Positions 34,333 through 48,000 of a stretch of 64,000 bases of DNA are shown one piece after another; position 1 is the stretch's first letter, and each line of letters starts with the position of its first letter. The notes beneath the pieces are model-generated. The model was not told the origin of the DNA. It searched no databases and saw only the letters and a list, made by a program, of their open reading frames with translations. Source of the stretch: Dactylis glomerata. Taxonomy: Eukaryota; Streptophyta; Magnoliopsida; Poales; Poaceae. The DNA is taken from positions 248,001 to 312,000 of the forward strand of contig QXEO01001135.1 in the NCBI GenBank assembly GCA_007115705.1, given 5' to 3'. A program made the translations under genes and the position numbers.

Positions 34333-36706
34333 ATGTCAGCTAGGGGATTAGTGCACAATGACACCTTTATATTTGATGGCACTAATTATGATATATGACA
34401 AATTTGCACGCTTAATCATTTTCATGATATGGACCCAAATATAGAGAGAATTTTAGATATGGGTTTTTCTCCTCCTAAGGATTCCCAAAATCTATCTTTT
34501 GAGGAGAAGAAAAACTCTTATATTAATTCTCAAGCTACTAATGTGCTTTTCGATGTTGTGAGCAATGTAGTTATTTATGCAATCATGCCTTTCTATAATG
34601 CTCATGAGTTTTGGACAAAGATTCAAGAAAAATATGATGTGTCCAACATAATTGATGATGATAATATTCCCTCCACTTTCGACCGTGATGAACTCTCATC
34701 CACTTCACCAATGTGTGGCAAGACACAAGGTAACGTTATGGTGAGTGGTGATGAATATTGCAATGTTGGTAGTAAGCTTACTTGTGATGACCGTTTATAT
34801 CTCATTGCAATGCTTCATCTTTGGACTTAAGCACTTCTAGCACCATAAATGCTTTACATGCTTCTGTTGATAGTCCTTGCATATCATGTGCAAGTTGCAT
34901 GAATAAATCTCATGATGATATGCTTGATTTGTCTTGTTTCCATGATACAAATATATCTACTTCCTCTAGTTGTTGTGTGTCTAACAATGTAGAGGAAAAC
35001 AAATATTCCATGGGCCAAGACAAGATTTTAATTGGAGCTTCAAGTGATTCTTCTTCATCATCTCTTGGTTCCCACACTTGCATTATGGCTAGGTCTTCAA
35101 AGGTAACTCCTACTTTGGAACTCAATATATCTAGTGATGATGATGATGAGGATAATGAAGAAGAAGGTGATGACTTTGCCTCTTTAATTGAGAAGAGTGA
35201 AATATTTTTTCATGCTATTTGTAAGAATAAAATTGCTTACTCTTACTTCTATAAGATTTTGGCTATTGCCACCGAGAGCAATAAAATTATTGAGGAGCAT
35301 GAGAATACCATCTTTAAAATGCAAGGTCATGCCCGTGATTACACGGACGAGATCATGGATCTAAAAGAAGCTCTAGAAGAAGAACAAACCATCAAGGAAT
35401 CTCTTGAGGAGACCTTTACTTTAGAATTATCTAAAATAAAGAAATCTTATGATAGAACTCTTGGGTGCCAAATGATTTTAAAACTAAATATGAAGAGCTT
35501 GTAGCCACTTATGCTAAACTCCTTGAGAATTTTGAGCTTCTTAAAAATGACTCTAGTGTTGTTTCAAGTGAGCCCATCATTTTCACCGAGTCACATAAGC
35601 AACTTAAAGCTTCAAATTCAAATGAGCTTACTAAATTGCCTTCTCCACTTTCCTTTAGTGATGATGCTTGTGCTACTAACTCTACTTCTTGTGAAGCATC
35701 CATCTTGAAGGAGAATGTTGAGCTAAGGGCTCAACTTGCTTTGCTAACTAGTAATTATGGGAAATTGGAAGAAAGTCATGGGAACCTCTCTTGCTCCCAT
35801 GAGGATCTCCTAGCTTCCTATGATAGGCTAAAGTTAGCTCATGAGGCTATTATGTCAAAGGGAACATCTAGTGAGCCTCATGTGGACATTTGCACTTCTT
35901 CTCAAAATGCCATATTGCCATGTGCTAGTCCTACTAATTCATCCACTCATAATATTGCTACATCTTGTGATGAGTTACTTTCCTTGCCTTGTTGCTCTAA
36001 CAATGAATCTTCTACTTCCTCTAGTACTTGTGTTGTTACTAAACATGTAGAGGAAATCAAAGAGCTCAACACCCAAGTCACTTCATTGAAGAAAGACTTT
36101 GTAAAGAGTCATGAAGGGAAATCCAAACTCGACAATATGTTGAGTGTGCAATAATCCCCCAATGACAAGAGTGGACTTGGGTTTATCTCCAACAACAAGA
36201 AGAAGTCCAAGGTTAACAAGAATAAGAAGGGCCAAGGACAAGTCAAAGATCTAGCCAAGATTGTTTGCTTCAAGTGCAAAATTGAAGGGCACCATGTTAG
36301 ATCTTGCCCTTTGAAGAAGAAGGCACTAGTTGAGAAGCAACAAGGGAAGCGTCCTCAAGTTCAAGGCCATGCTCAACCTTGAGTTGTAGAAAGGTCACTT
36401 CCCAAGAAGAATCAAGCTAATGCTCCCATTGTGGAGAAATCAAGTGAGAAGATGGTGAAGAAAAGAACTTGCTACATATGCCGTGAAAAGGGTCACCTTT
36501 ATTCTTCATGCACTATGGGTAACTCATCCAACCCTATCATAATTGATGGTGCTTATTCACTTTGCAAGGGTAAGGTTGGAAATGTGTTTGCCAAATGTGT
36601 TGGTGCTCAAAGTGGTGTGAAGAAAAGAACCATTTGGGTTGCCAAACCTATTGTGACTAACTTCTTAGGACCCAACGTAGTTGGGGACCAACAAGCCAAA
36701 ACTTGA
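34333..36706 (+). pseudogene. gag: Copia (SIRE-like) gag, broken
   Basis: Translation would start at ATG 34333 (MSARGLVHNDTFIFDGTNYD). A TGA at 34396-34398 replaces what is normally Trp in the YDxW motif of this family. The frame then continues to about 34830 and shifts at least twice (near 34825 and 35470-35500). A gag region is recognisable by MPFYNAHEFWTKIQEKYDV at about 34588-34644. After a long Ser/coiled-coil-prone middle come a stop near 36152, a zinc knuckle CFKCKIEGHHVRSC near 36268-36310, a TGA near 36380, a second knuckle CYICREKGHLYSSC at about 36470-36511, and the last stop at 36704-36706. The protein would bind element RNA. Pol would normally follow but does not. Confidence 0.75.
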
Positions 36707-39700
36707 TCAATAGGTGTTTATTGGAGGGCATTGGAGACTTGGCTATATTATGAAGAATTAAGGGATCTTCATCAATTATATTGTCTCAAGTCAAGTTAAT
36801 TGGATTATATTGTTTTTGTCATATATCCAATGTTCATCCTTGTGGTAACATGTACTCAACTTATCTATATTGAAAGTTACTCGCCCCTTGCATGTGTTGA
36901 GTTTTGTATCTTGCATGTGTTGTATATGTTGTCCTACCTACTTGTTTTATTTTGAGTAATCAAATATGTACTTGTGGGTTTGCACACCATGTATGTGTGT
37001 TTGTGTTTGAGCCTATGTTGCATCTTGTTATATCTTACTTGGCTCTTGTGAGAGTTTAATGGACTATCCTATTTTGGGGGTGTGATATGCCTTTGTGCAT
37101 GTCACTATCCTAAAAATGTGTGTACATGAGGAAGACCACTTAGAATTGATATTGCAAGATTATCTAGCCTCTATGTGGTATGTATTGCTCATGAGAAATT
37201 CAAACTCTATAATGTTCATTAATCATCTCCTATTCGATTTCATTTGCCTCTTGTAAAAATAAATGCTTTATCACATTATGGGGGAGTAATATGCTTTGTG
37301 CATAATACAAACCAATAAAACGTGTATATTTGAGGTTGTGTCACATAGTGTTGATATTGTAAATTATCTTTCTTCTATGTGACATGTTTGCTCAAACGAG
37401 TTTCGATTTGCCTAATTTTTTTATTGCTCGTGTTTTGAATCTTGTTTGTGAGATAAATTCTTGGTAGGATTTTCCTAAAATGTGGAAATCTACAACAAAG
37501 TTGGAGAACCATTTGCTTCAAGTTATCCTAATCATTGCTTTGTGTGATTGTTTAACTAATTGAGTCTATCAAGAATATCTTCTTTAGCATGGTTTTTAAT
37601 TCTTATCCTTTTCATATGCTTCTTTGTTGTGAAGATGATCTTGGTTTTATGTGTAAAATACCATCGGGAAATTAATAACTCCAAATACCTCTTGTCCTTG
37701 GATAATTGGTACTTTATCATGTGGTATATATATATTGATCATGTTTACATTGGCTATTGCTTTTAATTACCTTATCTCTTGCCAAGAAATGTATTTGTTT
37801 TAATTCCCATTGTCTTCCTTGACTCTTGTGATTCCATTTGATTTTGTTGAACTTGTTTTGTGTTATTCTTAATGTAGGTTGAGATGATGATCCCATTTGT
37901 GTGCATTTTGTATTCAAATGCAAAATCATAAATAATGCACTAATATTGGGGGAGCTCTCCTATATTTGCTATAACATACTCTTGTGGCTTATTTCAATTG
38001 GTATTGGTTATTATTGGAAGACAAATCATTTCTTTTTGGGTACTTAGGGTGCCATCATAAAAGGAGTGGAGAGTTTGATTTATTTGTTGGAACCTTGCTC
38101 TCTTTGGGAGTTGATTGTGCTCTATATTCTTAAAATGAGATAAGTCATTGGGTATGTGTGTTTTAGTGATCCTTTATGCTCATTGGCGTCTGCTTTGTTC
38201 ACTTGGTGGACGTTGGAGTCAATCTTGTGTTGAGTTGATTCTTTGATATAATTTGGACAACTTTTGGGTTTTCACGCCTTTGTGTGACTCTTTGGTCTTC
38301 TTGGTGTTTTATCCAAATTGTATCTCCTTTTGGCTCTTGAAAGTATTTAACATGCATATTTACTTACTACATATTATATGACATGCTTTGCTTTCTTTGA
38401 TCCAATATATAGGGTAAACTCCAATAAATCCTAAATCGGCTAAGATGTGCATGAAATTCAAGTTCATATCTATATGCACATATTTATGTGGAGCTTGTCC
38501 TATATATTGTAGTGTCTCTAACAACTTTGGACCCAATGAGTTTGGGGACCATATTGTACTTGAATATGTTTTAGGTACATGGGAGATATATTGGTGCTTG
38601 TCTCAATAATAAGGTTGAAGCGGTGACTAGTTGATAATTTGTGGCAAGCTAGGATTTTTGAAGAACTCCTATCTACTACATCGTTCCAATGATATCTCGG
38701 TAACAAGTATCTTATTCATGCATACATTTATAGCATCTAACCTTGTGTGGGTCATTTCATGGCATGAAAATCTTTATTTGCAAATATCTTAATGAAACCT
38801 TTTTATTGTAAATGTGAGTAATTTGAGATGAGTGTATATTATGGAGAATATATAAAATCATGCTCATGATTCACCCTTCCCAATTATGTCTATCTAGCAA
38901 TTTTATTGCATATCAATTCCTCAAGTTCCTCACATGTGCAATATTGATGAATGTGCAAATTTAGTTCTTTCTTTTGGTATACTTATTCGTGTACTTGTTG
39001 CTTTTCTCAAAACATCCCAACTATCTTCTTTCCCTTGTTGATATTTTTGATGTCTTTGACATGTTTATGGTTGAAGTTCTTCAATATGCAATAAGATAAA
39101 TTGAGCCTTTGGCCATGCTTTAAAAAAAATATCATTGGTATATCGCATGAACTTGTCTAGATATCACGTTCTATTCTTTGTATCTATTTTATGTGTACAT
39201 GTTCCTTTGTGATAATTATCTTTGTGATGTTGTCTACTTAGAAACTTATACACATGAGAGATGATATCTCCTTATTTGATATCTTTTTCAAACCTTGTGT
39301 GTTGAGATGGAATGCTAAGCAATTTCATATATTCATTGAGGACTATACGGATACTCTATGTTCATCCTTGTACTAGTCTTATAATATGCTTTGTCATTCC
39401 TATCACACATTCCTTTGGTTGAGCCGCTTAATATGTCGGTTCCTTACTTGTTTCTCAACCATTTCTTTGAAGCAGGTGTTGAGCTTAATATTTTCTATGA
39501 TCTCCTTCTAATGGTTACTTTTTAAATGGTATTGAGGGAGTGAGGATTCCATGTTGTGCAATTATATTCAAATGCAAACATTCTATCTTGTGCACGTACC
39601 TTGGGGAGCTTCCTCATTTCATTTTAAAGCACCATTTTGCGGTTATCTTAGCATTTGATGTCACTTGGTATCATTTTGTTTTGAATAATATCGAGGGAGT

Positions 39701-39940
39701 GATGATTCCATGTTTGTGCACCTTATACTTCAATTCAAATGGAATATGTTGTGCACAAACCTTGGGGAGCTTCTTCATATTATTTAGATCATTGTTTAGT
39801 TCTTCTCATAATATCTTTATTTGATTCGCTATTTGGATCTTTTGATTGCTATCTTCTTTTGTTGAAAGTTTAACCATCATGTCATCTTTTTTGTTTGCAA
39901 TCTTTGATCCTCAATATAGTTTGATTTCCTCCAATTTTTG
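36707..39940 (+). other. Element C non-coding interior
   Basis: 3.2 kb without supported ORFs. The phrase GAGGGAGTGAxGATTCCATG followed by TGTGCA and later CTTGGGGAGCTTC occurs twice, at about 39533-39620 and 39692-39770, with a weaker version near 37880-37960. Similar repeats occur before the 3' LTR in SIRE-type elements, in my recollection. The region ends at the element E insertion, after TTTTG. Confidence 0.55.
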
Positions 39941-42733
39941 TGTAACGCCCTACCTTTTGAAAAAGGCAGAACACCTGTGTTAAGTGCTATTCCCTGGATC
40001 ACTGATAGCACCACAGTACAAAATGTTGTAATCATTGCAATAGTATCAATTATTACAACACAGATCCAGTTACATATGGGTCAAACCATACAAAATCACA
40101 GTGGAATAAGAAAGTGGCAATGAGCCTCCATTTACAACACGTGCCACAGGCAGACATGTTGGAATGTAGACTCGAGGTCCTACTATTCGTTCCTCATCCG
40201 AGAAACCTGCACATTTGAATATGCAGCCCCAATGAAAGGGGTCGGTACAACAACGTACTGGCAAATGACACTTATCCAAGATATAAATATTGAATCTTTA
40301 TTATTTATAAAAGTATGGATAGAATTTGGAATGGCTCATATGAATTGAATCACATAAGTGCAAAATAGTGCGACTAGAATACTATTGAATAAAGTGTGAC
40401 AACACTTACTCAAAATAGTACAAGCTACACTTAGGCTTGGGTATGAACTAGTTTTGGGTGAGGTTGTGGTTAAAAGATGTTAATGAATTTTGAATGGTTT
40501 AAGAGATGTGTGATATAGGATAGAGTGTATCACCACAAATGGCAAAGGAAAACCTAATTGAGATATATCACCATTTACCCAAATAACTCAAGTGAAACTT
40601 GAATATGGTGAACTAGACAATGAAATTTGATGTAGAAATGATATTGGATCAAAGTGTAGTATCTAAATGGATCTGGTAGATGGGTATGATCATAGAATTC
40701 ACTTTTGTAGAAGGAAACATATTGAAAGGAATTATGAAATGAATTCTATAATGAAAATACTCAAATTCTCATATTTGAATTTGAATTTTTCAAAAGTGGT
40801 TCAAGTATTTTGGATAGTGGTACTATTGGATACGGTACTGTAGAACAGAGCTACAGCAATTGGGTTCACTCCAAAGTTATTTTTAGGATTCAATTTATGA
40901 TCAGAACAGTGATTTGAATGAATTGCAATGCACCAAGTTTGTGCATGCATCAACTTAGATGTTTTATGGTTCTAAAATGTTCTACATGTTAAGAGGATTC
41001 CATAGACTACAAATTTGTGATTTTTGGATGTGTGGAACTAAAGTTATGAATTAATTGGTGCAAATAAGCATTTTAAACCCTTTGAAATTCATTTCAAAAT
41101 TTCATACAGTAACCATGTAATATTTTTGCATAATCAGGTTCTGCACATTTTTAGGAATCCAGGGATATGCAATTTGCAATTTTTGGACTTACAGAACATT
41201 TTATATGATTTTTACAAGTTTTAACATAATTGAATTCTGTTTAAATCTATTTGAAACTGGGCTTGGCTACGTGGCGCTTTTCTATTGACCCGTACCGGTT
41301 CGGCCAGATCAGCTCTGTTGGCCGTTGGATATTATGAAGTTTGGATGCACCATATTGTTTTATACCGCTTCGTTTAAGTGATCTATTCTAGATTGCTGGA
41401 TCAAGATCTAACAGACGAAAAGAAAAGAGAGGGGAGAGGCTCACCAGGCTAGGGTTCTGGTGAGGCACCGGCGAGGTCACGACTCGAATTCAACGACGGC
41501 GGTGATGCAGGGGTTCCTAGAGGCATTGGAAAGGTGGACGGGGTGAGGCTGGAAGAGGGGAGTCTGATGGCTTGGTCGACATGGTCGATTGCGTCCTCGT
41601 GCGACGCGGAGTGGTGGATGGAGCAGCTCCGGGCGGAGGTGGCCTTCGGGAGAAGTTGGCAATGTTGATCTGCTGTGAGTTCGGACAAGAGGAGGGCATC
41701 AGCGTGAGCTCCAGAGCAAGGGAAATAATCCAGGATAGGAGAGGGGGCGTGGGGTGGTCTGGTTAGGCCGGAATCGTGCGAAGACGGTGGCACACGTGCG
41801 GACTCCGGCGAGCAAAAACGTTGTCCTGGCAGCACAATCGAGAGAGAAAGGAGAGGGTAAATGGAGAGGAGGAGTGGGGAATTGAGGGGCATAGATGGGG
41901 GGTCGTTAGTGCCCTGGGGAGCGAGAGGGAGTGGAGATCGTGGGCGCCTGGCGCGGGGAAATCGGTCAAAGGTGGAGGATGACTCCGACAGGTGGGGCCG
42001 GAGTGTTAGAGAGAGAGGAGGAAAAAGGGTACCCTTTCAGGAAAAGGCTAGATGGGTCATGGGCTCAATCTGATGTTGGGTCGGATTAGTTCCCCGGGGG
42101 CCCTTTTCTATTTTTATTTTGTTTTCTCCTTTTCTTTTTCCATTTCAATTTATTTGAGTGAAGTTCAAATACTGATCTGGTTCAAATCAGTTTCAAAACA
42201 TTTTAGAAAATTTGAGTAAAATCTCAGTTAAAAGATAATTCAGAGGATATCAATTTGGCGCAAAATTATTTGTAAACAAAGTTTTGAAAATGAAAAATGG
42301 TTCACATAAGCTCATAGGGCTTATTATAAATAAACTTTATGGTTTTGCTTGAATATCTTTTCTTAAAAAATATTTTTGAAGGAAGAAGTCATAAATAGGT
42401 TTTAAAATATTGAGACATTCTTTTCTTGTCCCATTAACCAAGTTTAAAATATTTTATGCTCTTTGGCCTAGATGGCTACTTGGGCATTGTTTATCAAAGT
42501 AGGAGTTAGGGCTTTTATTTTACCAAATAAAAATCCTATATAATTTAAAAACATTGAAATCAAAATAGATTTGTTGAAAACATTTGGTTGTCCAAAAGTT
42601 TATTAAAACTCTAATTTAATAAAATAATTTTATTTATTGCACAAAAAGTTTTAATTCCTTGTGGATTTTCAATCAACACAAACAATTCATTCAATTAAAT
42701 TTTTTTTTGTTCCAAAATTTGGAAAAAAATTCA
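39941..42733 (-). repeat. Element E 3' LTR
   Basis: About 2,793 bp, reading TGAATTTTTTTCC to GGGCGTTACA on the minus strand. The outer end is clear (TGTAACGCCC on the plus strand). The inner end is placed at the last CA before the PPT motif and could be off by a few bases. The GC-rich part at 41440-42060 has overlapping open frames on both strands with no recognised domain; I treat it as LTR leader. Confidence 0.7.
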
Positions 42734-42773
42734 GGGACTACCACCCTTAAAAGGAATCTCGTCCCCGAGATTC
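42734..42773 (-). other. Element E polypurine tract and pre-PPT hairpin
   Basis: On the plus strand GAATCTCG (42754-42761) and CGAGATTC (42766-42773) form a perfect 8-bp stem with a 4-nt loop, 20 nt from the LTR. The minus-strand CTTTTAAGGGTGGTAG is the purine-rich primer region. The layout matches elements B and F. Confidence 0.75.
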
Positions 42774-43811
42774 GGAAAGGCCAGAAAGAAAGATGGGTTT
42801 GGGGATACCTAGGCGGCTACCACCCTTAAAAGAAACTTCTGTAGGTAGTTCTAGGTCTTTGGTTCCAAACAGGGCACACCTTGGATATGACTTGACACTG
42901 GGTCATCTTTAGAATCCATATTTAGCTTCTATCTTCATTTCCAATAGGTGGGTGTCTATTCACAATCTTTGGCATCCAATATTTCTCAACATCGCTTAGG
43001 CATAACTTTTCTTCACTGTAACGTCTTAATCCAACAATGACATTGTTGAACTACTTTGGACACTGAAGGGTCACTCTTTGAGTCAATCAGAAGACCAAGT
43101 TAAGGTAATATTATATCTTCATTTCATCCTATTTGCTGACATCACTGGCCTTCTTCCATCTCACGATTCATTCCTTTGTGAGCACTTTTGGGCAGGACGA
43201 AGTTCCTAGTGTCATATTCCATTGCAAGTCATCTTCAACGGTAAGCTTGTGTTCATCCTCACCATATTCCTACGTTTTGGCATCACTTGCCTATTATAAG
43301 GGTATAACATCTTATCCTTCTAAGATTCAGGCTTAACAACGTCGTATCTCTTGTAGGTATGTCTCTCTAGATTAACCATTCCTCATAACAAGAGTGAACA
43401 ATATGAGTAGTCGTCATGGGGGCAATCCATGTCGCACCCAATCATTACCTTGCATTTGGTTTGGTACATCTCGCATTCTAACTCTTGGTCAACCTCACTG
43501 GCTTTGACAAAAACCTTTTGGTAATAGAACCAATGTTCTAAATCCCATTTTTTATTTTTTTAAAAACAAATCTATCATTCCTTAGCTAGGGGTTTGCGTA
43601 AACTCTCGTATGGCTTTAGCTCTTAGCTTGCAGATCCTTTGGTTTTCCAACTCATAAGAAAGATATTATCCATCTGACAAAGTCGCTCATTGTTTTTACA
43701 TGTCCTTACAATATTTATTACAAGTAGTAGCTGTATAAAATTTCTTCTGAGTTGGCTACACCTTGTTGTGTCTTTTCCTTGTATTTTGCGGCATCCTTCA
43801 GTTATCCCAGC
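42774..43811 (-). other. Element E non-coding stretch between gag and PPT
   Basis: About 1 kb with no ORF that I can support; pol is absent. Confidence 0.55.
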
Positions 43812-44720
43812 TCACTGAAGTCTTGAGGTACCATTCTCTGAACATTTATCTGCATAGTGTCCCTTTTGGTTGCACTTGTAACAAGTGATCAGGCGGAGGT
43901 CCTTCTTCACGCCACCTGGTCTATTTGCTTTGTTGTTCTCTTCGGGACACTTCTTCGCATAATGTCCGAGCTCCTTGCAATTGAAGCACCACACCTTGCT
44001 AATGTCCTTCTTCTTTTTTGGTCTCTCTAGGGCTAGGAGATCTCTTACTTCATTTTCTTCAGATTCCACTTCAGCTGCGGGAAACTTATCTCATTTCCTT
44101 GAGAAATTTCTAGATAAGTGTCCTTCTTCTTCACATGAAAAGCAACACTTGGTGGTAATGTTGTGTGATGTTTCCATGACTTTCTTTTCCACCATCATCT
44201 TGAATCTTCTATCTTCAGGGGTCTTTTCCAGCAACTGGCGTAATCCATCTTTGGCTTGTTGATTCATTCGTTGCACCGTGGGGTAAAGCTTACATTCAGT
44301 AGGAACATGATTGATTCCACCACATAGGAAACAAGTAACCTGGGCCATGGGACATTCTCCAATTGGGTGGCTCGTATCACAGTAAGGGCACTGTTCATGA
44401 CATTCCTTAGACGTGTGTCCTATTTCTCCACAGATCTTGCAAGCTCACAGTGTCATCTCAGCATCACCTCTTGGTTCCTTGCCACCATGATCATTTTGTG
44501 GCAGGCTGTTATTGGTACTAGCCAAAATTTGGGACATCATTTGTACTATTCGAGAATGATCATCCAGTACTTGATGCATTCCTGGAGGTAACTCTTTGCT
44601 ATCGCGGTTGACCATATCCTGGGTCATTACTCGCATCATTTCAGTATGTACTTCAACCATCCGTTGCATTGCTATCTCCAACTGAGGGTTGTTGTGATTG
44701 TTTTGGCGTTGAGGATGCAT
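43812..44720 (-). pseudogene. gag: Gag-like protein with six zinc knuckles, two in-frame stops
   Basis: One minus-strand frame runs from 44720 to the stop at 43812 (about 303 codons) with TGA codons at 92 (44445-44447) and 210 (about 44091-44093). Residues 1-60 are Gln/Asn/Met-rich, like Tekay gag N-termini. Knuckles follow: C94-C97-H102-C107, C111-C114-H118-C123 (C-X2-C-X3-H-X4-C), C130-C133-H138-C143, C193-C196-H201 with the last Cys changed to Phe206, C245-C248-H253-C258, and C280-C283-H288-C293. A Lys-rich patch (PKKKKD) precedes the fifth. I see no capsid-type gag domain between the N-terminus and the knuckles. Function is probably RNA binding. The N-terminus may continue upstream, past the F insertion. 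Confidence 0.72.
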
Positions 44721-45044
44721 CTGTTTGGGTTTAGGACAGGTCTAGGTCTTAGCATAGATGAGAATAGATAGAAGGGATCTAAAGAAAATTCCTACCCAAA
44801 CACAGCAGATCAAGGCAATTCATCTTACATACAACATCTAACAATCATGCATCACATCAAGCAAACTAGTTCAAACAATAACAATCCAGTATAGTCATAC
44901 CCCAATTTGGTATGATCATTAGATTATTGCGATATCGTTGGTTCTATATTCTAAAATTATTGGTGGTACTGTCTATAATTGTCTTCCTTGTTCCATGTTA
45001 TTATTTCCAATTCCTCAATGTATTGTTGGGTGTTGTGCAGTCTT
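44721..45044 (-). other. Element E sequence upstream of the gag-like ORF
   Basis: 324 bp with no clear primer-binding site. It is cut by element F at 45045 after GTCTT, the candidate target duplication. The remaining leader and 5' LTR should lie beyond the window. Confidence 0.5.
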
Positions 45045-48000
45045 TGTGGGGACCCCGGCTTACCACCCGGGATTCCCGTTATGCATACAATTCACGATCC
45101 CAGGAAGATCGTCATGAATCCACATAACCGAGTTGGCATTACAGAAATACATCATCCATTACATAACGAGTTCAAATAGTCTTACATGGCCACTTGGCCG
45201 AATTTAAATGCCACGCAGGGCAAGTTCACTAACAGTTGCAGCAGATACAAGGGTAGCGTCGGTAGCCCGGTTCATGCCTCTACCCTACAGGCGACTGACC
45301 AGGAGATGGTTCCTAGTTTGCACTGGCATCGTCGAACTCCTCACCTTCGTCATCATAGTCTTCCTCATAATCTGACCAAGTTAATAGCCAGGGACAAAGC
45401 CGTGAGTACATTTTGAATTGTACTCGCAAACCATCTAAGAGAGAGTGATTAACATGCAGTTTGGCTGTAGCAAAGGGAAGTGGTTTTAGGCTAATTGCTC
45501 TATGCTATTCATAGCTCCTCATGTCGATATAGCATGTCATACGACATCTCTATATCATAGTTTCTCTTGTCGATATAGCATGTCATACGACATCTCTATA
45601 TCCTTATTAAAGAAGAATTTTTATAAAACCATTTTTAGTAAAAGCTCTAGGGAAGGGGGAACTCATTTATTTTCCAAGAACAACGATGGTCAATCAAACA
45701 TGACCATCCTCCTTCCTCGGCAGTACCCTACAAGTACTCCGAATCACCCTCGTGCCACGGCAGTACCCTTTGAGTACTCCGTCCGACACCTTTCTCCTTT
45801 TCATTCCAAAAACATCCTTTGAAAACAAAACCGACATTGGGCTAGATAGCGACCATTCCAACCGTCCATGACCGAGGACTCGGCTATTCGAATAGGATTT
45901 CACTCTGCAGAGGTTGTACACTTTACCCACAAGATTCGATAAATCCGCCGGGGTACCACCACGGTCCATCATACACAAGTATGCGGGGTTCGGATAATCG
46001 AACGAAGTCTTCCATATATCTACCTTAGTACGGGTGCCTGCCCTGTGGAGTTAACTTCCCCGGCAAACCCTGGCAGCCTACCTCCATTTTGAGTGTAGCT
46101 CCAGTGCCACGGCGGGAGAAACCCAAGTGTCTTCCGGCCGGATAAATCCCGAAAGATCCCGATTCACTATTGCCCATACTCTTGTGGCAACCCAGATTCT
46201 GGGGTCCTACAAACCCTTATATAGTATGAGGCTCCCCGCACTAAAGCAAATAAACTTCGGACTAGGCCCCATCCCATACCGGGGTAATGTGGTTGCACGG
46301 GTAAATTGTTCCGGTGGATACCTAGTGATCACCAATATCATTTAAAAACCACCATCTCCTTTATCCTCCATGAGCATCACCATTTGCTCAAAGCCTTTTT
46401 GTAAAACATTTCAGTGGAGTAGATGCTACTCCAAGGTTTCCGAAACCATTTTCAAGAAAACTTTTTGAGTGTTCCCATCCTAGAATTTTTGGCTCCACTA
46501 GAGGGTTTCCCAAAGGTCTTGCTGCTAATCAACAAGCCAACTACAATAGGGGTGAAGAGTAGGTGTTCAAGGGCGTCATCTCATGGGATGATAACAATAG
46601 GCTCGTGGAGCTTGAGCCAACAGTATAATTGCTACAAGAGCTATAGCAATATAAAGACATGCAATTTTATAAACCTTTATGCAACCAGCAAAACAAGTGA
46701 ATAGGATTCAGATATGCAACAAGTTAGATGGCTTGCCTTGAGTGGCTTGTTTCTGGTCCTTTTCTTCCTGATACTCAAAGACTTCCCCCTCTTCGGTACA
46801 CTCCTCGTTCGATTCTATCACCGGAAAAATAATAGCACACAATGAATATACATGCATACACAGGTCTCAACATTTTATGCACTCCATACCACACAAACAA
46901 AGAGTATCAGAAGCAAACAAGTTTAGAAAACAAAACAAGATTTTATAGGTTTTAGTTATTAAGTTAATCCTATTTAGAATCTAGGGTTTTTCAAACAAAG
47001 CAATTAACACAACTAATTATTCCCAACAAGCATGCAGGTGGTCATATGGACCAAACAACACATTCAGTACTAATAGGTTGACAGCAATCTTAAGAATCCA
47101 ACAAGGTTGGATTTACACAAAAACAGTTTATGGTTTAATTCCGATGAATTAAACAATAGGAAATAATACTAGAACACCAAAATAAATCTCAGATATTCTC
47201 TAAGCATCAGAAAAATATGAGCTAAATTGTTCTGGAAAGCTCTTCCAGAGCACAATTCAAGGAAATTGGATTTATACCAAAATTCCTAATATTCTGCAGA
47301 TGATAATTTTCCATAATTAACTCCACAAACAACCATCTCAATTACTAGTACAAAAATAGTAAAACCAGTTGGTCAAGCAAACTAACATGTTAAGCTACCA
47401 CTGAAAATTGGATCTACTCATTTTCAGTATACAGAACTCAAGATATAAAATAAACTTGAAAAGGGATCTAATTAACTTCACTATTTATCATTTCATCTAC
47501 AGAGGGTCTACAAACATGGGACCTATGCCACTTCAAAGATATCACATCAAGCTACACATGAAATTTTGAATCAACAAATTTGCACACACAGAGAATATTC
47601 TATGAATTTTACAAGTTCATAGATCTAATCAAATTTGAAACAGATTTCTAAAAAAATAGATCCGGGCCGGATCTGACCGAGCCAGGCCGCCAAGCGACGG
47701 GCCAGCCCAGATCCGACGTGGCACGGCGGGAACGGCGATTCGAATGGCTGACCAGCGGGCCAGGCCAGTCAGCGGCGCAGGGGGACCAAATCGGTACGAG
47801 GCGTCGAGCGCCATTCGATCAAGTGAAGATCGACGGCCTCGGTTCGTCGTCTCCGCGACAGAGGGGTTAGGGCGACGGCGAGGCTAGGGTTTTACTGCGG
47901 TGGTGTGGTGCTCACCTAGGGCTCATCGGCAATGATAGGATGGCGTGGATCGGCGGCGGAGTGTCGAAGATGCTCGGTGATGTCGTCGGAGAGGTGAACG

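Larger units (their letters stand above)
29583..39940 (+). mobile_element. Element C: SIRE-like Copia element with degenerate gag, no pol; right end outside the window
   Basis: The LTR starts TGTGCCCCATGTGTGG at 29583 (preceding 5-mer GAGCA) and ends at 34278 before a tRNA-Met primer site. Element D is inserted in this LTR. A broken Copia-type gag follows (34333-36706). The next 3.2 kb is non-coding, and Gypsy element E interrupts it at 39941. No reverse transcriptase or integrase is seen in the visible part, so the element is non-autonomous unless pol lies beyond E, which its usual position makes unlikely. Confidence 0.75.
39941..45044 (-). mobile_element. Element E: Gypsy element with zinc-knuckle gag only, minus orientation; 5' end outside the window
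   Basis: The 3' LTR lies at 39941-42733, followed on the plus strand by the reverse complement of a polypurine tract and hairpin, then about 1.1 kb non-coding, a gag-like ORF (43812-44720) and upstream leader to 45044, where element F is inserted. Between the gag stop and the PPT there is no pol, so the element is non-autonomous. The candidate target duplication is TTTTG (39936-39940); its partner would be beyond the window. Confidence 0.75.

Noticed and set aside
41449..41982. GC-rich ORF cluster including a 147-codon minus-strand frame
   Set aside because: It lies in the element E LTR and is open in several frames at once; Pro/Ser/Arg-rich without domain.
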